Source: Methanosarcinales archaeon
Lineage (GTDB): Archaea > Halobacteriota > Syntropharchaeia > Alkanophagales > Methanospirareceae
Length of the DNA stretch: 5,282 bases
Assembly (NCBI GenBank): GCA_016649585.1
Contig: JAENXH010000105.1
Span: 1 to 5,282, forward strand
Direction of reading: 5' to 3'
Each line of letters starts with the position of its first letter. The stretch's first letter is position 1. The position numbers were made by a program, and so were the translations under genes. A model generated the notes under the pieces. It was not told where the DNA came from. It did not search any database and saw only the letters and a list, made by a program, of their open reading frames with translations. Shown here in pieces: positions 1 through 5,230 of the stretch.

Positions 1-204
1 AGTTGGGTAGTTGCACTTTTACTCTCTATCTTTTTAGGTGTTTTCGGTATAGACAGATTTTATTTAGGTTATATTGGACTCGGAATTTTGAAATTAGTAA
101 CTCTTGGTGGGCTTGGTATTTGGTGGTTAATAGATATAATATTAATTGTAACTGATAAGATGAGCGATGCGGAAGGCAATGAACTCGAAAAGAAATTTTC
201 TTAG
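1..204 (+). CDS. TM2-domain membrane protein, 3' part (5' end outside window)
   Basis: The first base opens a frame that runs 67 residues to a TAG at 202-204, with no start codon in the window, so this is the C-terminal part of a gene entering from the left. The visible protein is a nearly complete TM2 domain. A hydrophobic helix (about residues 2-16) leads into the diagnostic GIDRFYLG motif (16-23), then a glycine-rich GLGILKL turn and a second helix with GIWWLIDI (39-46), ending in a short charged cytosolic tail. TM2 proteins are small two-helix membrane proteins of mostly unknown function; in other members a zinc-ribbon or other short domain often precedes the helices and could lie in the missing part. 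By hand count the segment is about 33% GC, clearly lower than samples of the neighbouring genes (about 47-55%). It ends 7 bp before the stop of the convergent SpoIIM-like gene. The family call is firm; the function is unknown. Confidence 0.88.
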   Translation, partial: SWVVALLLSIFLGVFGIDRFYLGYIGLGILKLVTLGGLGIWWLIDIILIVTDKMSDAEGNELEKKFS

Positions 205-211
205 AGTATTT

Positions 212-799
212 TCATACCAAAGAAAGTGTCGCAACAATCAATGCCGATTCAATGAGTGCAGCAATGATGAGCAGAGGCACAATCAAGATGAGGTAAACTC
301 TCAAACCCTCCCCCAGCTTCATTTTTAACTGCCTTTCCTCTTTCCTCTTGAAAACCTCGCGTGCCAGTCTCAAGCCAATCGCTAGACTGAAGAAATAAGC
401 GGGGAGTTCAAACATTCCATGCGGCGCAATTGCAAGAAAGACAATCAAGCCCTCTTCGCGGGCAAACCAGCCGAGTAAACCACCGTTGAGAACTGCGGAA
501 AACAGAGGGAAAATGCCTAGCAACGGTCCAGTTAAGATATTAAGGAAACACGTAAAGGCGTTATTCAAGAATATCACGATAAAAAACGCCAGAAAAATTA
601 GCCATGACGGATAGAGCTCCGTGAAATCTTCTATGCCCTCACTGAGCTGTTGAAGCCACGCCAATGACTCGTTAAAAGTTTCACTCATGAAACCCATATA
701 CCCTGCGGTAATGGCGCCAATGAAGAGGATAATAACAAACAAGAGGTAAAATCGGAGCGAATGAAGATATTCTCGCAGTACTAATTCTCCTTCTTTCAT
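212..799 (-). CDS. SpoIIM / DUF95 family integral membrane protein
   Basis: This 195-residue protein is almost entirely membrane-embedded, with helices at about residues 17-37, 67-90, 92-112, 117-143 and 168-192. The family signature is plain: PHGMFELPA at 126-134 in the fourth helix, an NN pair (79-80) in the second, and a glutamate in the last helix (E184, in AALIES). These polar in-membrane residues are the conserved core of SpoIIM/DUF95. In Bacillus SpoIIM acts in engulfment with SpoIID and SpoIIP; archaea do not sporulate and their members have no established role, so no spore function should be inferred. Length is typical of stand-alone archaeal members. The start is well fixed: an in-frame stop lies at 818-820 and no other ATG, GTG or TTG lies between it and the ATG at 797-799. 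No Shine-Dalgarno precedes it, and a TATA box about 27 nt upstream points to leaderless translation. It follows the DUF61 gene by 74 bp on the same strand. Confidence 0.9.
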   Translation of the reverse strand: MKEGELVLREYLHSLRFYLLFVIILFIGAITAGYMGFMSETFNESLAWLQQLSEGIEDFTELYPSWLIFLAFFIVIFLNNAFTCFLNILTGPLLGIFPLFSAVLNGGLLGWFAREEGLIVFLAIAPHGMFELPAYFFSLAIGLRLAREVFKRKEERQLKMKLGEGLRVYLILIVPLLIIAALIESALIVATLSLV

Positions 800-821
800 T
801 TTTATAAATGATGACTTTCAG

Positions 822-835
822 GTTATATACTTTTG
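822..835 (-). promoter_or_regulatory. Archaeal BRE/TATA promoter of the SpoIIM-like gene (leaderless)
   Basis: On the minus strand CAAAA (831-835) directly precedes GTATATAAC (822-830), a good match to an archaeal BRE plus TATA box. The TATA centre, near 826, is about 27 nt from the A of the ATG at 799. Archaeal transcription normally starts about 25-27 nt from that centre, so the predicted first base is at or within a base or two of the start codon. This agrees with the missing Shine-Dalgarno. The site lies between the DUF61 stop and this gene, so the two minus-strand genes need not share a transcript. Confidence 0.6.
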
Positions 836-848
836 AGCAGAATATATA

Positions 849-866
849 TGCGTAGGGGCTACGGCA
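849..866 (-). terminator. Small hairpin behind the DUF61 gene, possible terminator
   Basis: The core CGTAG-GGG-CTACG (851-863) is a perfect 5-bp stem with a 3-base loop. Allowing one bulged base (863), it extends to a 7-bp stem using TGC (849-851) and GCA (864-866). It begins 8 bases after the DUF61 stop on the minus strand and is followed there by an alternating AT run rather than a T-tract, so it is not a textbook intrinsic terminator. It could mark the 3' end of the DUF61 transcript or insulate the SpoIIM promoter. The structure is seen directly; the role is inferred. Confidence 0.35.
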
Positions 867-873
867 AATCGCC

Positions 874-1329
874 CTAAAACGAAGTGCTATAAAAGAAAGC
901 ATATTCTGTCGTAGTCGGCAACTTACGCCGTAATTTCCTTACATCATCGCGATAGATAAAAATTTCGTCAACTTTTCCGCTACCCTCTCCTTCCTGCTCT
1001 TCGTTCCCCTCTTTTCCTTCCCTTAATATCCGCCTCACGAGCTCGCAATCCAGCTTTCCCTGCACCTTTGCTATTCCCCTACCATAGTCCGGCGTTAATT
1101 CTATGTAAATCGGGAGTCTCAATTTTCTATGCGCCTCTTCCGGGATGAATCTCGCTATCTCCTCCAGTTCTCCTCTCTTTATGCGATGAATGCTCCCATC
1201 TCTTCCCTGCACTGCAGGTTTATCTTCTTTGAGCAATGCCAAAAGCGTCTTTCTTTCAGCGGGCAAATGCACGTTGAGCGCTTTAACCGCCTTTACGAAG
1301 ATTTTATCGTCGAACTTGCCTTTCATCAT
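874..1329 (-). CDS. DUF61 / UPF0216 family protein, function unknown
   Basis: This 151-residue soluble protein has no membrane segment. It carries the conserved blocks I associate with DUF61/UPF0216: LNVHLPAERKTL (18-29), a basic RDGSIHRIKRGELE segment (43-56), LRLPIYIEL (70-78), a glycine-rich YGRGIAKVQGK stretch (82-92), and the C-terminal block RKLRRKLPTTTEYAFF (131-146). The conserved His and Arg residues and charged patches could suit nucleic-acid or nucleotide binding, but no function is established and I assign none. An acidic, low-complexity linker (about 103-118, rich in Glu and Gly) separates the core from the C-terminal block. Two adjacent ATGs (1327-1329 and 1324-1326) could start it; an in-frame stop at 1351-1353 with no other start codon between excludes a longer form. 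It is transcribed divergently from the thermosome gene and lies 74 bp upstream of the SpoIIM-like gene on the same strand. Confidence 0.85.
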   Translation of the reverse strand: MMKGKFDDKIFVKAVKALNVHLPAERKTLLALLKEDKPAVQGRDGSIHRIKRGELEEIARFIPEEAHRKLRLPIYIELTPDYGRGIAKVQGKLDCELVRRILREGKEGNEEQEGEGSGKVDEIFIYRDDVRKLRRKLPTTTEYAFFYSTSF

Positions 1330-1363
1330 TACTAAATTACATTGAGCAGGTTAGAATTTGTAC

Positions 1364-1371
1364 TTTTATAA
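1364..1371 (-). promoter_or_regulatory. TATA box of the DUF61 gene
   Basis: On the minus strand this reads TTATAAAA, a strong archaeal TATA box. Its centre is about 38 nt from the first ATG of the DUF61 gene, predicting initiation near 1340-1343 and a leader of roughly 11-14 nt. No Shine-Dalgarno match is visible in that leader. It stands back to back with the thermosome TATA box at 1384-1391. Confidence 0.5.
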
Positions 1372-1383
1372 CGACTGATAACC

Positions 1384-1391
1384 TTTATATA
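1384..1391 (+). promoter_or_regulatory. TATA box of the thermosome gene
   Basis: TTTATATA, preceded by GATAACC (1377-1383) in the BRE position, is a typical euryarchaeal box A. Its centre, near 1387, predicts transcription starting around 1412-1414, giving a leader of only about 12-14 nt that holds little more than the ribosome-binding site. No recognised heat-shock operator (the Phr or HSR1 type) was found around it. Confidence 0.6.
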
Positions 1392-1413
1392 GAACTACAA
1401 ATATACTTAATAA

Positions 1414-1420
1414 AGGTGAT
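1414..1420 (+). promoter_or_regulatory. Shine-Dalgarno site fixing the thermosome start
   Basis: AGGTGAT matches the anti-Shine-Dalgarno end of archaeal 16S rRNA over seven bases and sits 5 nt before the ATG at 1426. A competing ATG at 1421-1423 runs into a stop after five codons (MTWHN), and an in-frame TGA at 1417-1419 blocks any extension, so 1426 is the start. Confidence 0.8.
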
Positions 1421-1425
1421 ATGAC

Positions 1426-3072
1426 ATGGCACAATTAGGCGGAACGCCGATATTGGTTTTGAGGGAAGGCAGTGAGCGAACACGAGGTAGAGATGCGCAG
1501 AGCAGGAACATAATGGCAGCGAAGACCATTGCTAATGCCGTTAAGTCCACGCTTGGCCCGAAAGGGATGGACAAGATGTTAGTGGATTCGATGGGCGACG
1601 TGGTCATAACAAACGACGGGGCAACGATCTTGAAAGAGATGGACATCGAGCACCCAGCAGCGAAGATGATGGTGGAGATAGCGAAGACGCAGGATGAAGA
1701 GGTTGGGGATGGAACAACGACCGCAGTAATCATTGCGGGCGAGTTGCTCAAGCGTGCGGAGGATCTTCTGGAACAGGAGGTGCATCCAACGTTGATCGCA
1801 GCGGGATATAGATTAGCGGCAGAGAAGGCATATAAAATTTTAAATGGTATGGCTGGAGATATTTCGCCAAAGGATACAGATGCCCTACGGAAGATAGCAA
1901 TAACATCTATGACCGGAAAAGGTGCGGGGACTGCACGAGAACTGTTGACCGATCTCGCAGTGAACGCAGTGAGAATGGTAGCGGAAAAAGGAGTGAAAGA
2001 GATAGACATTGACAACATAAAGGTAGAGAAGAAAATGGGTGGCAGCACTGAAGATACCACGTTGATCATGGGCATGATAATAGACAAGGAACGTGTGCAC
2101 CCAGGCATGCCAAAAACAGTGAAGAATGCAAAGATAGCGCTGATAAATTCTGCTATAGAAATAGAGAAGACCGAGGTGGATGCGAAGATAGAGATTACCG
2201 CACCGGAACAGTTAAAAGCGTTCCTGGAAGAAGAGGAGAAGATGCTGAAGGAGATGGTGGAGAAAGTGAAAGCGAGTGGTGCAAACGTGCTCTTCTGCCA
2301 GAAGGGAATAGATGACTTGGCACAGCATTATCTTTCAAAAGAAGGCATAGTTGCGGTGAGAAGAGTGAAAGAGAGCGACATGAAGAAGTTGGCGAGTGCA
2401 ACAAGCGGTAAGATATTGACGAGCTTAGAGGAAGTTAGACCGGATGACCTTGGAAAAGCAGGGCAGGTTGAGGAAAGGAAGATCGGCGGTGAGGAGATGA
2501 TATTCGTCGAGGATTGTCAGAATCCAAAAGCCGTGTCTATACTGCTACGAGGCGGAACAGAGCATGTCGTGGATGAGTTGGAGCGAGGAATGCATGACGC
2601 ACTGAAAGTGATAGCTGTTGCTTTGGAGGATGGCAAGTATGTCGCAGGAGGCGGAGCTGCGGAGATAGAACTGGCGCTCAAGCTGCGGGATTATGCCGCA
2701 AGCGTCGGAGGTCGAGAGCAGTTAGCAATACAGGCATTTGCTGATGCTGTCGAGGTAGTTCCGAGGGCGCTCGCCGAGAATGCGGGCTTAGACCCCATTG
2801 ATATGCTCGTGGCACTTCGGTCTGCTCATGAACGAGGGGAGAAGAACGCAGGCTTAGACGTGTTCAAGGGCGAACCGACGGACATGGTGAAGGCGGGTGT
2901 TATCGAGCCGTTACGGGTAAAGACACAGGCTATCAGCTCAGGAACGGAATCAGCAACGATGATTCTGAGGATAGACGATGTAATCGCATCGAGTAGAGCG
3001 TCAATGCCAGCCGGAGGAGGTATGCCTCCAGGCGGCGGTGGCATGGGTATGGAAGGAATGGGAGATTACTAA
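1426..3072 (+). CDS. ths: Thermosome subunit (group II chaperonin, HSP60/TCP-1 family)
   Basis: This 548-residue protein is a subunit of the cytosolic double-ring ATPase that encloses and folds proteins, closing by its own helical protrusions rather than by a GroES-like lid. Its length is normal for the family. The N-terminal equatorial part carries the nucleotide-binding motifs LGPKGMDK (43-50), NDGAT (63-67) and GDGTTT (94-99). Intermediate segments flank an apical domain (about 216-369) with its charged protrusion near 246-275. The catalytic aspartate is D391 in HDALKV. The C-terminal equatorial part shows VAGGGAAE (406-413) and ENAGLDPID (451-459). A Gly/Met tail (527-548) projects into the cavity in family members. 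All ATPase residues are intact. Archaea often have several paralogous subunits, and the sequence does not tell whether this is alpha, beta or another, so no paralogue letter is given. It has its own TATA box and Shine-Dalgarno, diverges from DUF61, and is followed by dnaK. Confidence 0.98.
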   Translation: MAQLGGTPILVLREGSERTRGRDAQSRNIMAAKTIANAVKSTLGPKGMDKMLVDSMGDVVITNDGATILKEMDIEHPAAKMMVEIAKTQDEEVGDGTTTAVIIAGELLKRAEDLLEQEVHPTLIAAGYRLAAEKAYKILNGMAGDISPKDTDALRKIAITSMTGKGAGTARELLTDLAVNAVRMVAEKGVKEIDIDNIKVEKKMGGSTEDTTLIMGMIIDKERVHPGMPKTVKNAKIALINSAIEIEKTEVDAKIEITAPEQLKAFLEEEEKMLKEMVEKVKASGANVLFCQKGIDDLAQHYLSKEGIVAVRRVKESDMKKLASATSGKILTSLEEVRPDDLGKAGQVEERKIGGEEMIFVEDCQNPKAVSILLRGGTEHVVDELERGMHDALKVIAVALEDGKYVAGGGAAEIELALKLRDYAASVGGREQLAIQAFADAVEVVPRALAENAGLDPIDMLVALRSAHERGEKNAGLDVFKGEPTDMVKAGVIEPLRVKTQAISSGTESATMILRIDDVIASSRASMPAGGGMPPGGGGMGMEGMGDY

Positions 3073-3077
3073 TTTCT

Positions 3078-3106
3078 TCTTTTTCCTCCCTCTTTTTTTA
3101 TTTTTT
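3078..3106 (+). terminator. T-tract terminator after the thermosome gene
   Basis: Starting a few bases after the TAA, the coding strand is almost pure pyrimidine with T-runs, ending in T7 (3093-3099) and T6 (3101-3106). Archaeal RNA polymerase terminates at such runs without needing a hairpin, and no hairpin is seen. The final T6 abuts an A7 run (3107-3113), so the same bases also form an AT-rich, TATA-like stretch upstream of dnaK. Confidence 0.6.
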
Positions 3107-3114
3107 AAAAAAAC
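3101..3114 (+). promoter_or_regulatory. Possible TATA-like element of the dnaK promoter
   Basis: T6A7 (3101-3113) is the only plausible TATA-like element between the two genes. Its centre near 3107 would predict initiation around 3133 and a leader of about 40 nt containing the dnaK ribosome-binding site. It is a weak candidate: it is not a canonical TATA box and pyrimidines rather than a BRE precede it. Read-through from the thermosome promoter is the alternative. Confidence 0.3.
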
Positions 3115-3157
3115 GCTGAGAACGTGTGTTTGATTTTAGCATAAGGAGTGGAAGATA

Positions 3158-3163
3158 GAGGAG
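3158..3163 (+). promoter_or_regulatory. Shine-Dalgarno site of dnaK
   Basis: GAGGAG lies 9 nt before the ATG at 3173. A second similar run, AAGGAGTG (3143-3150), lies further upstream but is too far from the start to serve it. An in-frame TAG at 3137-3139, with no ATG, GTG or TTG between it and 3173, confirms the start. Confidence 0.7.
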
Positions 3164-3172
3164 CAGATAAAA

Positions 3173-5068
3173 ATGGGAAGAATAGTTGGCATTGATCTCG
3201 GAACGACGAACTCAGAAGCAGCTTTTGTAGATGAAAGTGGAGATGCAAAGATAATACCGAGTGCCGAGGGCAGTGCATACGGTGGAAAGATGTTCCCATC
3301 GGTGGTGGCATTTACCAAGGACGGTCAGAGGTTAGTCGGCGTAGCAGCGAAGCGGCAGGCGGTGGTCAATCCTGAAGGCACTATAAGAGAAACAAAGAGG
3401 AAGATGGGGACCACGGAGAAGATCCACGTAAAGACGGTAAACAAGGAGTTTACACCACAAGAGATTTCTGCAATGGTGTTGCAGAAGATAAAAACGGATG
3501 CAGAGGCGTATTTAGGCGAGACCGTAGATGCGGCTGTTATTACAGTGCCGGCATATTTCGATGATAATCAGCGGCAGGCGACAAAAGATGCCGGCGAGAT
3601 CGCGGGATTTGAAGTGAAACGGATAATAAACGAGCCTACGGCAGCGGCAATGGCTTACGGGCTTGGTAAGGGCGGAGAATATAAGGTTGCCGTTCTTGAC
3701 TTTGGTGGCGGCACGTTTGATGTTACGATCATGGATGTTGGTGACGGGGTATTTGAGGTGCTTTCTACCAGCGGGGATACGCAGTTGGGTGGCACCGATA
3801 TGGATGCTGAGATTATAAATTGGCTTGTTGAAAGATTTAAAGCTAAGGAAGGGATAGATTTGAGGAATGACCCGACGGCGATGCAGCGATTACGGGATGA
3901 AGCGGAACGAGCGAAGATAGAACTCTCATCTTCTATCACTACAACCATAAATCTGCCGTTCGTTGCAGTCTCAGGAGGCGAGCCAAAGCATTTTGAGGAG
4001 ACGCTTACACGGGCGAAAGTAGAAGAATTAGCTGAGCCTACCTTGAGAAGGCTGGATCCACCGATACGACAAGCACTGAAAGATGCAAAGCTCTCGCCCG
4101 GCGATATTGACAAGATACTACTTATTGGCGGACCAACGCGGATGCCGATCGTGAAAGAGCGGTTTGAGCGGATATTGGGGAAGAAGACCGAGGGCGGGGT
4201 TGACCCGATGCAGTCGGTGGCACTCGGTGCGGCGATACAGGCAGGCATACTGGGAGGACAGGTGAAGGAAGAGATCGTTTTGCTTGATGTCATTCCGCTT
4301 ACGCTCAGTGTGGAGACTTTAGGCGGTGTTGCAACTCCGTTGATAGAACGGAACACCACGATACCAACGAAGAAATCGCAGGTATTTACCACTGCAGCGG
4401 ACAGTCAAACCAGCGTGGAGATACATATCTCGCAAGGCGAGCGCCCGATGGTGACGGATAACACCTCATTGGGAAGATTCCATTTGGATGGTATTCCGCC
4501 AGCACCGCGTGGTATACCACAGATAGAAGTGACATTTGACATAGATGCAAACGGGATTTTAAACGTCACGGCAAAGGATTTAGGAACGGGCAAGGAAGCG
4601 TCGATTAGAATCACCGCGTCAACGAAACTGCCAAAGGAAGATATAGACGAGATGGTTAAAGCTGCCGAGAAGTACAGCGAGGATGATAGAAAGCGTAAAG
4701 AGGAAGTTGAGCTCAGGAACCAGGCTGATTCGCTCGTTTATACTACGGAGAAGACACTTGAGGAGCTGGGTGATAAGATAAGTAAAGACCAGAAGGATAA
4801 GGTGGAGCGTGCGAAGGATACGTTGAAGGAGTCGTTGAAGGGGACGGACATGGCAAAGATAAAGGCTGACGTGGACGAGCTGACGAAAGCGCTGCACGAG
4901 GTCTCTGCGGTGGTGTACCAGGAAGCTGCGAAGCAGGCTGCGGAGGAAGAAGCCGCGAAGCAAGGAACTGCAGAGAGCAAAGCAGAAACCGAAGGAGAAG
5001 AGAAGAAGGAAGCGGGCGATTACGTTGATGTGGAATATGATGTGAAGGATGAGGAGGAGAAGAAGTAA
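3173..5068 (+). CDS. dnaK: Molecular chaperone DnaK (Hsp70), bacterial type
   Basis: This complete 631-residue Hsp70 binds exposed hydrophobic peptides in an ATP-controlled cycle in the cytosol, normally with DnaJ and GrpE. The nucleotide-binding domain (about 1-366) shows DLGTTNS (8-14), lysine K75 matching E. coli K70, NEPTAAA (153-159, E154 matching E171), DFGGGTFD (176-183, T181 matching T199) and IGGPTRMP (318-325). The interdomain linker is VLLDVIPL (369-376). The substrate-binding beta domain follows with NTTIPTKKSQ (394-403), QGERPM (421-426) and IPPAPRGIPQIEV (441-453). A helical lid (about 490-590) and a charged Ala/Glu/Lys tail end in VDVEYDV, like the VDAEF element closing bacterial DnaKs. 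It lacks the roughly 22-residue insertion that E. coli has after the K70 region, as in Gram-positive and other archaeal DnaKs. All catalytic residues are intact. Archaeal Hsp70 is regarded as acquired from bacteria. No grpE or dnaJ lies within the window. Confidence 0.98.
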   Translation: MGRIVGIDLGTTNSEAAFVDESGDAKIIPSAEGSAYGGKMFPSVVAFTKDGQRLVGVAAKRQAVVNPEGTIRETKRKMGTTEKIHVKTVNKEFTPQEISAMVLQKIKTDAEAYLGETVDAAVITVPAYFDDNQRQATKDAGEIAGFEVKRIINEPTAAAMAYGLGKGGEYKVAVLDFGGGTFDVTIMDVGDGVFEVLSTSGDTQLGGTDMDAEIINWLVERFKAKEGIDLRNDPTAMQRLRDEAERAKIELSSSITTTINLPFVAVSGGEPKHFEETLTRAKVEELAEPTLRRLDPPIRQALKDAKLSPGDIDKILLIGGPTRMPIVKERFERILGKKTEGGVDPMQSVALGAAIQAGILGGQVKEEIVLLDVIPLTLSVETLGGVATPLIERNTTIPTKKSQVFTTAADSQTSVEIHISQGERPMVTDNTSLGRFHLDGIPPAPRGIPQIEVTFDIDANGILNVTAKDLGTGKEASIRITASTKLPKEDIDEMVKAAEKYSEDDRKRKEEVELRNQADSLVYTTEKTLEELGDKISKDQKDKVERAKDTLKESLKGTDMAKIKADVDELTKALHEVSAVVYQEAAKQAAEEEAAKQGTAESKAETEGEEKKEAGDYVDVEYDVKDEEEKK

Positions 5069-5115
5069 AAGTTCAGAGTGCTTGCAGAATTCAACGGCCT
5101 GTTTCACTCAACTCC

Positions 5116-5143
5116 TCTTTTTCTTTTTTATCGTTACTTTTTT
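5116..5143 (+). terminator. T-rich terminator after dnaK
   Basis: About 50 nt after the dnaK stop the coding strand carries successive T-runs (5118-5122, 5124-5129 and 5138-5143), the usual archaeal termination signal, with no strong hairpin in front. A G5 run (5144-5148) follows directly. Confidence 0.55.
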
Positions 5144-5207
5144 GGGGGTCTTAAACCTCGAGATTATAAGGATTTTTCAGAGCGTTGATCCAAAAAAAAT
5201 CTGTGAA

Positions 5208-5230
5208 TTCATATTTAAACGAGGTTCAAA
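5208..5230 (+). promoter_or_regulatory. Possible promoter with a 17-bp near-palindrome, for a gene beyond the window
   Basis: In the 214-bp non-coding tail, ATATTTAAAC (5211-5220) is a TATA-like element that would start transcription near 5241. Overlapping it is TTTAAAC-GAG-GTTCAAA (5214-5230), two 7-base arms with one mismatch around a 3-base centre, which looks like an operator for a dimeric regulator. An ATG at 5270-5272 follows but has only a weak purine-rich stretch (GAAGAG, 5251-5256) upstream, and the window ends four codons later, so no gene can be called. The rest of 5069-5282 holds only the dnaK terminator and short inverted repeats. Confidence 0.3.

Noticed and set aside
190..202. 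AAGAAA-T-TTTCTT palindrome at the end of the TM2 gene
   Set aside because: A single central base cannot form an RNA hairpin loop without breaking pairs, it is pure A/T apart from one pair, and it lies in coding sequence (EKKFS), so it is most likely incidental.
808..814. ATGATGA, a perfect C-box-like motif (RTGATGA) that might begin a C/D box guide RNA
   Set aside because: No CTGA D box occurs on the plus strand at a suitable distance downstream, and the site lies within the promoter/start region of the SpoIIM-like gene.
1336..1413. Search for known archaeal heat-shock operators (HSR1-type CTAAC-N5-GTTAG, Phr-type) in the ths promoter
   Set aside because: Only a lone CTAAC half-site on the minus strand (1349-1353) is present; there is no paired half at the required spacing.
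1407..2108. Long open frame on the minus strand inside the thermosome gene
   Set aside because: It is the shadow of a highly conserved gene with codon bias; its translation is a Ser/Pro/Ile-rich string with no recognisable family.
3655..4392. 245-codon open frame on the minus strand inside dnaK
   Set aside because: It is antisense to intact conserved Hsp70 sequence, its translation has low-complexity Ser/Pro composition, and it has no upstream promoter or Shine-Dalgarno site.
4619..5107. 162-codon Leu/Phe-rich open frame on the minus strand over the dnaK 3' end
   Set aside because: The hydrophobic look comes from reading GAG/AAG-rich lid and tail codons backwards (CTC/CTT); no family features.
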